Assembly: GCF_900188385.1 (NCBI RefSeq)
Contig: NZ_FZOI01000017.1
Location: forward strand, 62,001-126,000
DNA length: 64,000 bases
Direction of reading: 5' to 3'
Source: Azospirillum sp. RU38E
GTDB taxonomy: Bacteria > Pseudomonadota > Alphaproteobacteria > Azospirillales > Azospirillaceae
A program made the position numbers and the translations under genes. This document shows positions 33,801 to 42,344 of this stretch, piece by piece (within the stretch, counting starts at the first letter, position 1; each line of letters starts with the position of its first letter). Below the pieces are notes generated by a model, which did not search any database, was not told the DNA's origin, and saw only the letters and a program-made list of their open reading frames with translations.

Positions 33801-36800
33801 TCGTTAAGCGTGCCCGCCTGCCAGCGGATGGCAATCTGCTTGCCCACCGGCAGGTCGGCGCCGGGCCGGAAGGTCAGGCTGCTGCTGCCCCAGCCGGTGA
33901 TGGCGGTATCGGTGACGGCAAGGGTTTCCAGCACTGTCCCGTCAGTGACATTGTAAAGCGTGAAACTGCCGCCAGTGCCCTGATACACCGGCTCGGCAAA
34001 GGTCAGAACGGGCGCGGCGTTCAGGGCGACACCGGTGGTCCCGTTACCGGGGGCCCCGCTGGACAGGGTGGGGGCCTGCTGGTCAATGGTGACGGCCGCC
34101 AGGGCGGCGGCGGGGCCGGTCAACCCTACCAAATCGATCTGGCGTACCTGCACCATGCCGGCGCTGTAGCTGCCCGCGCCCAGGGTGAAGCTGGTGCCGC
34201 TGCCGGTGGCCCAGTCGGTGCCGCCGTTAAGGCTATATTCCCAGGTGGCGCCATTTTCCAAGCCGGCAACCGTCACCCCGCCCAGGTTGCTGATGCCGTC
34301 ACTGTTGCTCTGGCCGCTGTCACTGCTCAGCGTCAGCGTAGGGGCGAGGGGGGGCGTGGTATCCATCGCCACGCTGAAGCTGCCGACATGACTGTTGGCC
34401 GCCACGGCGGCCCCCTGATTATCCTTCACCTGGCCCGCCAGCAACGCGATGCTGTAGCTGCCATTATCCGCATCATCCCAGATGCCGCCGGGGGCGGCGA
34501 TGCTGTAGGTGGCGGTGCCGGTGGTGGCATCCCAGATGGCGCCGGTCACCGTCAGCACCCCGCCGGGGCCGGTGACCGTCACATTGCCCGTGCCGATGCT
34601 GCTGGCATCGATACTGCCGTCGCTGTCGGTAAAGCGGACGGCGAAGCTGTGGCTGCCATTCCCGGCGGCAGCCTGCCCCAGATCAGCCGCTGTCACCTGT
34701 CCCAGCGTGGGCCGTTGGTTGGAATTGAAGTTGAAAAGCGTGTCACCACTGTTGCCGGCCAGCGCATTGCCGGCCCGGTCAATCGCCGCCGCCCCCGTCC
34801 AACGGACGGAAATCTGCTTGCCGGCGGGCAGCGCGTCGGTGGGGGTCAGCACCAATGCGGTACTGCCCCAGCCGGTGATGGCCGCGGCATCATAGGCGAT
34901 GGTTTCCACCACCTGCCCATCCGTCATATTATAGAAGGTGAAGCTGCCGGCATTGCCGCGCTGCACGTTTTCCCCGAATGTCAGGGTCACCGCCCCGCCC
35001 GCCGCCGTGCCGGAAACGAAAAGCGGGGCGGTATTATCGACGATATAGCTTTCATTCGCGCCGGTCGGCGTGGCCACCAGCGCATTGCCAGCGGCATCGG
35101 CAAAGCCACTGCCAACAAAACTGATCGAGACGGCACCATTCAGCGCGGCGAGGTCGCCCCCGGTGAAGCTGAAATCATAGCTCAGCCCATTGCGGGTGGA
35201 ACTGCTGAGCGTGGCGCTGGTGCCATTGATGGCAATATTGCCGGCCAGCCCATAGACCTCCTCGTTGAAGGTGACGCGGAAGGTCAGGCTGTCGGCATTG
35301 GTATAGTCACTGCTGGGCGTCACCCGCTGGATGGAGACCAGCGCGGGGGCGGTCATATCCACCGTGACAGCACCGCTGGACGTTCCCTGAACACTGATAT
35401 TGCCGGCCGCATCGGTCTGGCGCACCAGGATGTGGCCAAACTCATAGCGGCCTTCATCCAGGGTAAAACTACTGCCACTGCCACTGCGCCAGTTCTGACC
35501 ATTATCAACGCTATATGCCCAACTGGCCCCGCTTTCCAAGCCGGTGACATTCAGCGTGCCATTACTGGTAATCTGGTCATTGTTAAGGCGGCCGGTATCG
35601 CTGGCCAACTGCCAATGGGGGGCCGCAGGGGCCACCAGATCAACGCTGAAACCGGCCAGATTGCTGACCGCGGCCACGCCGTCGCCCGTATCATCCTTCA
35701 CGCTGCCGGCCACCAGCGCGATGCTGTAACTGCCGCTGGTCGCGGCATTCCAGCCATTACTGCCGGGAACGGCCACCGTATAGGTGGCGGTGCGGCTGGC
35801 GGCATCCCAGGTGGCAGCGGTGACTGTCAGGCTGCTGTTATCCGGGGCGGTCACCGTGACATTGCCGCTGTCGATGCTGCTGGCATCGATGCTGCCGTCG
35901 CTGTCGGCATAGGTGACGGTGAAGCTGTAACTGGTTTCACCAGCATTGGCCGCCCCGATATCGCTGGTATGCGCTGTGGCGGTGGGGCGGCTATTGCTGG
36001 TGAAATTATAAAGCGTGACATCGCTGTTGGCGGGCGCGCTGTTGCCCGTCAGGTCTTTGACCGCCGTCGCGTCCCACAATATGGCATATTCCTTGCCGCC
36101 CAGCAGGGGGGTGTTGCCGCCATAATTGGGGTTGATACGGATGCTGGGGGTATTCCAGCCACTGATATCCAGGGAATTGGCGGCGATGGTTTTGAAGATC
36201 GTGCCGTCGGTGACATTATAAATGATGAAATTGCCGGTACCCGGCAGCACCTGTTCATGGAAGGTCAGGGTTGGGGTGGCGGCCAGGGACACTTTCGTCG
36301 CATTGTCGGCCGGGGCGGAGACGGCAACCAGATCGGGCGCCCTGGTATCGTTGATCCGGCTGAACACAGCGCCGGACAGGCTGAGATTGTCATAGCCGGT
36401 GCTGTTGGCCAGCATGATCCGCAGATCATAGCCCGGGGTGCTGTCCAGCCCCACAAACAGCACATTATAGACGCCGGTAAAGCCCATCGACACCTGGCCC
36501 GCCGTCAAGGCGCTGCCATCGCCCTGGCTGATGCTGCCGGGGGAAACCGGCAGGATGATCGTGTCATCATTGGTGAAGTCGCTGATCTGCACCGCGCCGG
36601 ACGTTGAATCCGTCAGATCGAACGTGTCATTGCCGCTGCCGCCGGCCAACGTGTCGGTGCCGCCCATGCCCTTCAGCGTGTCGTTTCCCGCCACGCCACG
36701 CAGCAGATTATCAGCCTGATTGCCGATCAGCAGATCATTGCCGGACCCGCCATAGGCGGCTTCAATCAGATAGGCGCTATTGTTGTCATGAAGATAGGAG

Positions 36801-37699
36801 ACAGCAATATTGCCCAGCGGCTTCACATTGATATTGCTGCTATCCAGGACAGCATATTGCCCGCCTAAATCCGACCAGTGGCCGGGGCGAAGATCAATCG
36901 ACAGGTTGGTCGTATAGCTGCTGAAATTGAACGTATCGAACCCGCCGCCATCCCAGCGGGTCTGGAAAATCACATTGGCCGTCGGGTCGAATGTATAGGT
37001 GGTGTCGCCAATATTAGCGGTCAGGGCATTGGCATTGACGCCGTAAAGATATTGGATGGTGGCGATGTCCGCCAGCATCGGGGCGCTGGGATAGCTGCCA
37101 TTATTGATGGAATAGCCGCCGCTGATCGGCCCGCCCATATAGCTGATATAGCTCATCACCGAAGTTTCGACGGAAACATCGGTGCTGCCGGGGAAACCGT
37201 TGATGGTCTCGCTGGGATGTTTCAGACCCAGCGCATGGCCCACCTCATGCAGGGCGGTGAAGAATGAATAGCTGCCTGTGGTGCTGAGGTCGCCGCCATT
37301 GATGGCGCTGCCAAGCTGGATGTCACCGGCCTGCAAGCTACCATCGGGAAATGCCACCGTGCGGGCAGTGACATTATCCGGGCTACGATACCAGTAGATG
37401 GAGATATCGGCCTGGGTCGGGTCCGCCACCTCCGTAAAGGAAAGGCCGGAAACAGCCGCCCAGCGGGCCAAGATGGCTTTGAAGGCCGTCTGTTCCGGCG
37501 AGCTGAGGGCGGTGAAGTAACTGCCATCCACCGCGTAACCGACAGATGCGGCGGTTGTGGGGAAGGCGATGCTCAGGCTGGTACCGTTCCATTTACGGCC
37601 ATAGAGCAGGTTATCGATATAAGCAATGCCACTGGCGTCGGCGGCCGATGTCGTTGTCACGCTTCCCATCCCCATGATCGCGGCGCTACCATTTTCCAT
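30854..37699 (-). CDS. Giant secreted M10 (serralysin-type) metalloprotease-like RTX protein with Ig-like repeats
   Basis: 2,281-residue protein without a Sec signal, as expected for type I secretion. Residues 25-230 form an M10 peptidase domain: zinc motif HEVGHALGLKH (151-161) and Met-turn SVMSY (M182). RTX calcium repeats follow near 310-360 (GGSGNDLLIGN, GNDTLKG, LAGGSGNDTF). The middle is a long array of Ig-like/SwmB-like modules with repeated SYSFxVxxxDSDGSIDASSI, TFxEPV and DxAGNA words, in three units of about 350 residues plus partial ones. A second RTX block lies near 1,930-1,985 (GGGGDDTIGSAGGDDLLYGDAGND). Five C-terminal modules of 40-50 residues carry YxxxNPDV...HYxxxGxxEGR. No ABC exporter is in the window. 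The 5' flank is AT-rich. Likely a surface-bound or released protease-adhesin. Confidence 0.87.
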   Translation of the reverse strand: MENGSAAIMGMGSVTTTSAADASGIAYIDNLLYGRKWNGTSLSIAFPTTAASVGYAVDGSYFTALSSPEQTAFKAILARWAAVSGLSFTEVADPTQADISIYWYRSPDNVTARTVAFPDGSLQAGDIQLGSAINGGDLSTTGSYSFFTALHEVGHALGLKHPSETINGFPGSTDVSVETSVMSYISYMGGPISGGYSINNGSYPSAPMLADIATIQYLYGVNANALTANIGDTTYTFDPTANVIFQTRWDGGGFDTFNFSSYTTNLSIDLRPGHWSDLGGQYAVLDSSNINVKPLGNIAVSYLHDNNSAYLIEAAYGGSGNDLLIGNQADNLLRGVAGNDTLKGMGGTDTLAGGSGNDTFDLTDSTSGAVQISDFTNDDTIILPVSPGSISQGDGSALTAGQVSMGFTGVYNVLFVGLDSTPGYDLRIMLANSTGYDNLSLSGAVFSRINDTRAPDLVAVSAPADNATKVSLAATPTLTFHEQVLPGTGNFIIYNVTDGTIFKTIAANSLDISGWNTPSIRINPNYGGNTPLLGGKEYAILWDATAVKDLTGNSAPANSDVTLYNFTSNSRPTATAHTSDIGAANAGETSYSFTVTYADSDGSIDASSIDSGNVTVTAPDNSSLTVTAATWDAASRTATYTVAVPGSNGWNAATSGSYSIALVAGSVKDDTGDGVAAVSNLAGFSVDLVAPAAPHWQLASDTGRLNNDQITSNGTLNVTGLESGASWAYSVDNGQNWRSGSGSSFTLDEGRYEFGHILVRQTDAAGNISVQGTSSGAVTVDMTAPALVSIQRVTPSSDYTNADSLTFRVTFNEEVYGLAGNIAINGTSATLSSSTRNGLSYDFSFTGGDLAALNGAVSISFVGSGFADAAGNALVATPTGANESYIVDNTAPLFVSGTAAGGAVTLTFGENVQRGNAGSFTFYNMTDGQVVETIAYDAAAITGWGSTALVLTPTDALPAGKQISVRWTGAAAIDRAGNALAGNSGDTLFNFNSNQRPTLGQVTAADLGQAAAGNGSHSFAVRFTDSDGSIDASSIGTGNVTVTGPGGVLTVTGAIWDATTGTATYSIAAPGGIWDDADNGSYSIALLAGQVKDNQGAAVAANSHVGSFSVAMDTTPPLAPTLTLSSDSGQSNSDGISNLGGVTVAGLENGATWEYSLNGGTDWATGSGTSFTLGAGSYSAGMVQVRQIDLVGLTGPAAALAAVTIDQQAPTLSSGAPGNGTTGVALNAAPVLTFAEPVYQGTGGSFTLYNVTDGTVLETLAVTDTAITGWGSSSLTFRPGADLPVGKQIAIRWQAGTLNDLAGNAVAANVDNTAYHFTTITPPTTNGLVAADLDQVAAGAGSYSFSIRFSDSDGSINASSIDINDVTVTGPGGALVVTGALWDATTGTATYTITAPGGTWDEADNGTYTIALAAGQVTDETGLAVAANASLGGFSVTIDSTPPAAPTLTLAADTGISASDRITRDGTITVGGLEDAGGWEYSLDGGNQWTSGIGTSLTLAAGTYADNLVQVRQKDAAGLTGPVTGLAAITVDGTAPSITGISRSGPAREVTNADTLIFRVSFSEAVQHLDASDLTVQGSAALVQSIDYTGVGNSYDVTVSGGDLAGLNGIVRLALANGHDVTDSAGNRLTDNPTGTVETYRLDNQAPSLSTAMVNGNSLSLLFSEPIVNPSAAGFRLTVNGINRAITASSGEGDRLVLTLALPVFNGDVVSLSYDGAAGQLADAVGNAATATTLSVSNQTALPPVREQDGVSIIVTPGLDGEGRLTESLRIDPIAPRPDGSPFATLSLAGGAGNVPLTAAVPVGVGLTVSGTVDPLAPDATGRSITGQLDGLNSDANIGGMFSQAAAGAPITLRSITLSGSSSGGQPISITGSAGGSNGQSAVLLDTRTLPGAMLMLDNLHYVVLVGDATVGGGAGATFAVGDAGRQSMILGADNDTLRGGGGDDTIGSAGGDDLLYGDAGNDSVFGGIGNDSLSGGTGHDTLDGGEGIDVVRVDARFAEVTITRLADGSLSLTHASQGSDIIRNVEILRFDDRVMLVNMPDRPMESLRGLSFDTDFYLSHYPDVDFVIASGAVVSAEQHYALYGAAEGRRPNALFNELWYRAQNPDVDAAIKAGLISTSFAHYQTYGWQEGRNPSGVLDMAAVNPDRLGFDAAFYRAQNPDVAAAVDAGRLSSALEHYLRYGQQEGRDPNALFDESWYLSTYADARQAVADGTYKTGYQHYLAAGWKQGHDPSHWLDTSRYLADNPDVAAADIDPLSHYLNWGLREGRSIMAADDGVWLV

Positions 37700-38007
37700 A
37701 AAGGAATATGGTGGTGCAAAATATCTTCATCTGATAAGGGTCTATATACAGGCGGATGGGGGAATCAAAAATCTGTACATGCGATATATACTAGGATCGC
37801 AAGAATAAAAAATGCAATAGAACTCGAAATTTTCAATAAAATACCGAATACTGTATGTATCATATGTTGGTAAAATAAATTCAAAAGATAAAAATTCTAT
37901 TATTTTTATCAAAAAAACTATGTCGCCATGCGTCAATAAAGGAAAAATATCATCAAAAGGCATATCTCCATAGGCTGGGGTGTCGCCGACACCCCAGCCA
38001 TATCCAC
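37700..38007. other. AT-rich intergenic region upstream of the RTX protein, with a terminator-like hairpin
   Basis: No gene is recognised. From about 37700 to 37960 the sequence is strongly AT-rich and probably carries the promoter of the minus-strand RTX gene (ATG at 37699). At 37973-37999 a perfect 13-bp inverted repeat with GGCTGGGGTGT arms lies just beyond the PepSY gene stop (38008). Read on the minus strand it is followed by T-rich sequence, so it probably terminates the metal-uptake operon. Confidence 0.6.
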
Positions 38008-39381
38008 CTACGAAACTGGCCGCAAACCCAGCCAGCGCCGCGCCCCGGCCAGACGGCGGAGCAGCAGCAGGTCCAACAGACCAATGATGATCAGCGATGC
38101 CCCCAGCACCGGCAGCAACAGGGCGAAGACCAGCAACAGGCCCGTCATCAGGGCAGCACTGCCCCGGAAGCGCAGGGCCGGCGGGGCACCCAGGGCCCCA
38201 TCGGGCCGGCGCTTCCACCACATCACCGCCCCGCTGACCGACAGCAGCACCAAACCCAACGCCGCCAGCACACCCAGCGCCTGGTTCCAGGCGCCAAACA
38301 ACTGACCTTCATGGGCGGCCACCCCGATGCCAACGACGCGGTCGATGATATGCCGGTCGGCAAAATCCTGGCGCTCAAGCACCGCACCGGTCATGCCATC
38401 CAGGTCTACGGAAACACGTTCCGGCCGGTTCTGGCTCATCCCCCGCACCGCCCAGGGGCCATTGACGGTCTTGGGCGGGTTGATCAGCACCGGGCCGGCA
38501 ATATGCAGGTCGGCCGCCCGGGCCGCGATCTCCGTCAGGCCGACGGCGCCCGCTAGCATCATGGCCGGGTCATGGTGATGGGCATGGGCCGACGCGGCGG
38601 CAGCGTCCTCTGCCGCGTCGGCCGCCTTTTCCGCCGCCCGGCTGGTGGTCCAGTCCTGCCGGCCGGCGGTGGTGCCGGTCACTTCCCGCGCCATCTTGAA
38701 CCCCGCCCCCCAGACAGTGGCCCAGGGCAGGCCGGTCAGCAGCAGGAACAGGGCCAGCAGCGAAATCCAGAAGCCGACCACGGCATGGATATCCCGCCAG
38801 AAGGCCCGCCCGCCGGCCCGCAGGCGCGGATAGGCAGTGCCAGCCCAGCCCTGGCCGTTGCGTGGCCACCAGAGGTAAAGCCCGCTGACCAGCATAACGA
38901 TGCCCCAGCAGGCCGCCAGTTCCACCAGCAGCGAGCCGCGATCCCCCATCAGCAGTTCGCCATGGATGCGCTTGATCTGCTGCATCAGCCGGTCTTCTTC
39001 CGCCACCTTGTGCAGGATGGCCAGGCTTTCCGGGTGGACATAGACACGCCAGAGCGCACCACCCTTGTCCCGCACCAGCACCCGCACCGCCTGGCCCGGT
39101 TCCGGCAGGATATAGCTTTGCAGGCGTCCCCCCGGTACGGCGGCCACCGCCGCCACGGCCTGGGCATCGGCATCAGCGGCGGGGCCGGCAAGGGCGAGCC
39201 TGTCATAGGGCCGATCGATCCAGGCCTCCACCTGCGGCTTGAACAGGTAGAGCATCCCGGTGATCGACAGGATGATGATGAAGGGCACACAAAACAGCCC
39301 GGCATAGAAATGCCAGCGCCAGATGGTGCGGTAATCCAGCCAGCCCTGCCGGGCCGGCCTTTCCAGGCTCGCCACGCTCAT
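38008..39381 (-). CDS. PepSY-associated inner-membrane protein (PiuB-like, iron/metal uptake type)
   Basis: 457-residue membrane protein of the PepSY_TM family, which accompanies TonB receptors for siderophores or metals and is thought to act in inner-membrane reduction or ligand release. The N-terminal helix (residues 22-48) starts WRWHFYAGLFCVPFIIILSITG, with its conserved His. PepSY-like periplasmic segments lie at about 60-140. Further helices occur near 153-172 (WGIVMLVSGLYLWWPR), 195-225, 365-390 and 410-440. A His-rich stretch SAHAHHHDP near residue 275 may bind metal. It is 4 bp downstream of the TonB receptor, so the two form one operon, ended by the hairpin at 37973-37999. Iron or copper specificity is not decided by sequence. 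Confidence 0.87.
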   Translation of the reverse strand: MSVASLERPARQGWLDYRTIWRWHFYAGLFCVPFIIILSITGMLYLFKPQVEAWIDRPYDRLALAGPAADADAQAVAAVAAVPGGRLQSYILPEPGQAVRVLVRDKGGALWRVYVHPESLAILHKVAEEDRLMQQIKRIHGELLMGDRGSLLVELAACWGIVMLVSGLYLWWPRNGQGWAGTAYPRLRAGGRAFWRDIHAVVGFWISLLALFLLLTGLPWATVWGAGFKMAREVTGTTAGRQDWTTSRAAEKAADAAEDAAAASAHAHHHDPAMMLAGAVGLTEIAARAADLHIAGPVLINPPKTVNGPWAVRGMSQNRPERVSVDLDGMTGAVLERQDFADRHIIDRVVGIGVAAHEGQLFGAWNQALGVLAALGLVLLSVSGAVMWWKRRPDGALGAPPALRFRGSAALMTGLLLVFALLLPVLGASLIIIGLLDLLLLRRLAGARRWLGLRPVS

Positions 39382-39385
39382 CGGA

Positions 39386-41692
39386 TCAGCCCTTCCATTT
39401 CAGTTCGACGGTGAAGGTACGCTGCGGATAGGGATGGAAGACCCAGGCCTTGTCATTGCCGATATTATCGACGCCAAAGCTGAACTCTGCCTGATCGGTG
39501 ACCTGCCAGGAGAGCTTGGCGTCGAAAATCATCAGTTCCGACGTATAGCCATAGGTGTCACCGCGCTGGGTGCCTTCCAGATTGGTATTGGGGCGCGAGG
39601 CATAGCGCCAGCCGGTGGAGATTTTCCAATCCTCCGCCAGCCGATAGCGCAGATTGCCGTTCAGCCGCCATTTCGGGATGCGCGGGAACTGCACCCCTTC
39701 GGAGGCGGGAACGGAGCGGTTGCGCACGGTCTGGGCATCGATCCAGGCGGCGTTGAAATCCAGGTCCAGCCCATCCAGGCCGACATCCACCGCCTCGATG
39801 ATCCCTTCCATCCCCCACTGGCGCACCAGATCGATATTCTTGAAGGAGGTGGTGATGACGCCGAACTGGTTGAAACCCTGCTGGCTGAAGATGGCATCTT
39901 CCACCCGCTGATAGAACAGGCTGCCGGTCAGGCGGACATCCCCCATCTTGTGATGCAGCATCAGGTTGGCATCGCGTGATGTCTCTGCCTTCAGGTTGGG
40001 ATCGAAGCTGCCAAAGTCGAAATTATTGTTGCTGTCAAACTTGCCCTGGAACAGCTCCCCCACGGTGGGGAAGCGGGTGGCGGTGGCCAGGGAGAGCTGG
40101 GCCATCCAATCTTCCGCCAGTTCGGCGCGGATGCCCAGCGTGGGGTTCACGGCGGTTTTCTGGCGGCTGGCATAATCCTGGAAACGCGGCCCGGTCTTGC
40201 TCTGTGTGCCGATGGAACCGTCAAAGGCACGCCACTGGTCCAGCCGGGCCCCGCCGGTCAGCCAGACCGCATCGGCCACCTGCCATTCATCATCGATGAA
40301 GAGGCCAAGCTGGCGCGTCTTGCCCTGGGTGCGGCTGGCGAAGCTGGGCGCGCTGGCCGCGCGCCAGTTCAGCACATTGTTGGTGGTCTGATCGGTGTAA
40401 TAGAGGTTGCTGTTAATGCCGACCGCCAGATCATGGCGACCCCACTGGCGTTCCAGCAGCAAATCGCCCGTCCACCAGCCTGTATCGCCCTGGTTTGTAT
40501 CGGTGCCGACCCCGTTCCTGATGCCATTATCATAGCCGGTGGAGGTGCGGCTGCGCTGCTTGTCGACCAGATAATGTGACAGGTTCAGCGTCACGTTCCA
40601 GTCGGCCAGCGGGCCGGCCAGCCGCAGCCCGCCCAGAAACTCCCGCTTCTCCGACAAGGACAGGTTCATGGCGGGCAGTGTGTAGGTCTTGCCGGCCACC
40701 TGCACCCGATTATTGGCCGTGGTGAAGACGGGGTTGCCATTGGCATCGCGCAGATAGGTTTGCGGATTGGTGCCGTCGCCATCCGACAGCCAGGCCACCA
40801 GCATGGCCGTGGCGTTCCAGCCATTGCTGAAATCATAGCCGATGCGGGCGCGCACCTGATCCTGGGCCGTATCATCGGTGGCATAGGCCCCGGAAACCGG
40901 GGTTTTGGTGATCAGGTCCGGGTCGGTGACAGCGCCGGTGACCGGCGTTCCGGCGGCCCCGCCGGTTACAGTGTTCAGCTGATAGAATTGCTGGGGATGG
41001 CCCTCATTCTCCAGCCGGCGATAGGAGAGCCGGGCGCTCCACGGGCCATCCTGCTGCTTCCAGCTGAAACCGGCCTCCCCGGTATAGCCCTGGAATTTCT
41101 TGTCGGTGCCATATTGCTTATAGGGCTGCACGAAATATTGCGCCGTGGCGAAACTCTCCACCCCGTCGGCTGGCGGCTTAGTGGCGATGGAGATGATGCC
41201 GCCCATGGAATTGCCGGGATAGCGGGACGAATAGGGGCCATAGACAATGTCGAACTGCTTGACCTCCCCCGGCCCCACCACGCCCCATTTCGGCGGGAAA
41301 CCGAAGCTGTTACCCAGGAAATTGGAGATGACAAACCCATCCACCAGCACCAGCGTGCGGGCCGACTGGGTGGAATGGGTGCCGCGGAAGCCGGGCACCC
41401 CATTGGCATCGCCGATATAGCGTTTGCGCACGAAGAAATTCGGCGCGTATTTCATCAGATCTTCGACATTGACCGCATTGATGGCGGCAAACTGTTCTTC
41501 GCCCAGGGAGACCGACAGGCCACGCGGTTCGATGCTGATCGGCGCGTCACGCTGGCCGACCACGATCACTTCCGCCATCTGGCCGGTGGCATCCGCCACC
41601 TCCATCGTTTCGGCAAGGGCGGGGGGCGCAAGGGCGAACAACGCCACGGAAGCCAGGCTCCGGGCGCGCAGGGAGAGAGGGGACAATTTCAC
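39386..41692 (-). CDS. TonB-dependent outer-membrane receptor (metal/siderophore type)
   Basis: 768-residue TonB-dependent transporter. Signal peptide at about residues 1-27 (ending APPALA). A TonB-box-like stretch (MAEVIVVG) precedes the plug domain at about 40-170, with NAVNVEDLMKYAPNFFVRKR, VPGFRGTHSTQSARTLVLVDG and YGPYSSRYPGNSMGGIISI. A 22-strand-type barrel ends with a terminal aromatic region (TFPVEL-like, FTVELKWKG). The GTG start at 41690-41692 is preceded by GGAGG only 2 nt away, and an in-frame stop lies upstream, so no earlier start is possible. It is followed 4 bp later by a PepSY protein and preceded by a DUF2946 gene. This trio is typical of metal-chelate uptake. It carries no copy of the GntR operator and appears separate from the catabolic regulon. 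Confidence 0.88.
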   Translation of the reverse strand: MKLSPLSLRARSLASVALFALAPPALAETMEVADATGQMAEVIVVGQRDAPISIEPRGLSVSLGEEQFAAINAVNVEDLMKYAPNFFVRKRYIGDANGVPGFRGTHSTQSARTLVLVDGFVISNFLGNSFGFPPKWGVVGPGEVKQFDIVYGPYSSRYPGNSMGGIISIATKPPADGVESFATAQYFVQPYKQYGTDKKFQGYTGEAGFSWKQQDGPWSARLSYRRLENEGHPQQFYQLNTVTGGAAGTPVTGAVTDPDLITKTPVSGAYATDDTAQDQVRARIGYDFSNGWNATAMLVAWLSDGDGTNPQTYLRDANGNPVFTTANNRVQVAGKTYTLPAMNLSLSEKREFLGGLRLAGPLADWNVTLNLSHYLVDKQRSRTSTGYDNGIRNGVGTDTNQGDTGWWTGDLLLERQWGRHDLAVGINSNLYYTDQTTNNVLNWRAASAPSFASRTQGKTRQLGLFIDDEWQVADAVWLTGGARLDQWRAFDGSIGTQSKTGPRFQDYASRQKTAVNPTLGIRAELAEDWMAQLSLATATRFPTVGELFQGKFDSNNNFDFGSFDPNLKAETSRDANLMLHHKMGDVRLTGSLFYQRVEDAIFSQQGFNQFGVITTSFKNIDLVRQWGMEGIIEAVDVGLDGLDLDFNAAWIDAQTVRNRSVPASEGVQFPRIPKWRLNGNLRYRLAEDWKISTGWRYASRPNTNLEGTQRGDTYGYTSELMIFDAKLSWQVTDQAEFSFGVDNIGNDKAWVFHPYPQRTFTVELKWKG

Positions 41693-41746
41693 GTCCTCCG
41701 GCAGGCGGGGCCATCCCCGCTGCCTCTATGTCAGGGCAAACCGTAG

Positions 41747-41769
41747 CCACCGGCACCAACGGCCGGTGG
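41747..41769. other. Hairpin between DUF2946 and TonB receptor genes
   Basis: CCACCGGC-N7-GCCGGTGG, a perfect 8-bp stem. A second, bulged hairpin lies at 41700-41724, just upstream of the receptor's Shine-Dalgarno sequence. Together they fill most of the 95-bp gap and could modulate read-through or translation of the receptor. I found no cobalamin-riboswitch core here. Confidence 0.5.
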
Positions 41770-41787
41770 GACATCTGAAACGGGGAA

Positions 41788-42192
41788 TCAGATGGCCAGT
41801 GGCGGCGCCCTGGCGCCCGGTGGGGCGCAGGCCAGAAGACGGGAGAGGGGGACGTAAACCGCCAGCGGCCGGATCAGCCGACATGGCAGCAAAGGCAGCA
41901 GCAGGGCCGCCAGGAACAGGATGGGCGTTAAGCCCACCAAGGCCGCGAAAGGGCAAAGCCCCTGCTGGTGCTGGTCCACCGGGCCATGCTGGCCGCCGGT
42001 GCCATCATCCAGCTTGATGCTGCGCTCCCCGGCACCGGTACAGATGACCAACCAGCCCTGACCGTTACCGGTTTCCAGGTTGGGCATGAAGCCGGCCGGG
42101 ATCAACCCGCGCAGCACCAGGGCAGCCAGCAGCAGCCACGCCGCAAAGCGACGTGTCGCCATTCCGCTGAATGCTGATCCACCCCTGTTCAT
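41788..42192 (-). CDS. DUF2946-like small membrane protein
   Basis: 134-residue protein with an N-terminal transmembrane or signal segment (FAAWLLLAALVLRGLIPAGFMP, about residues 14-35), a short loop with CTGAGE and LCPFAA cysteine words (about 50-85), and a second hydrophobic segment near 88-112. The pattern matches DUF2946, often encoded beside TonB receptors and PepSY proteins and linked to copper or other metal uptake. ATG 42192 was chosen because GGGAGG lies just upstream and the membrane segment starts soon after. An open frame exists to 42255, without a better ribosome site. It is first in the DUF2946-TonB-PepSY operon. Function is unknown; metal handling is inferred from its neighbours. 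Confidence 0.65.
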   Translation of the reverse strand: MNRGGSAFSGMATRRFAAWLLLAALVLRGLIPAGFMPNLETGNGQGWLVICTGAGERSIKLDDGTGGQHGPVDQHQQGLCPFAALVGLTPILFLAALLLPLLPCRLIRPLAVYVPLSRLLACAPPGARAPPLAI

Positions 42193-42273
42193 ACCCTCCC
42201 TTTTGGCGGTTCCCTCGCGCGCGGTCAACGGGATGTTATTGCGACGCTTTGGCAAGGGTGACCATCAAAATGG

Positions 42274-42315
42274 AAAAGCCCGGCCACGCGCGGGTAAACG
42301 CGTGGCCGGGCTTTT
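42274..42315. terminator. Strong factor-independent terminator (bidirectional)
   Basis: Perfect 17-bp stem: arms 42274-42290 and 42299-42315 around an 8-nt loop. T-runs flank it on the plus side (GGCTTTTTT) and A-runs on the other. It lies 30 bp past the stop of the second TonB receptor gene (42345, minus strand) and upstream of the DUF2946 gene, insulating the two operons. Confidence 0.9.
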
Positions 42316-42344
42316 TTCAGCGGGGGTTCAGTCCCGCAGCCGCA

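Noticed and set aside
31655-36607. 1,650-codon plus-strand open frame opposite the RTX gene
   Set aside because: Antisense shadow of the Ig-like repeat region; the minus-strand frame has clear protease, RTX and repeat motifs.
41693-41787. Possible cobalamin riboswitch before the TonB receptor
   Set aside because: Two hairpins are present, but no B12-box-like conserved core was found and the region is too short (95 bp).
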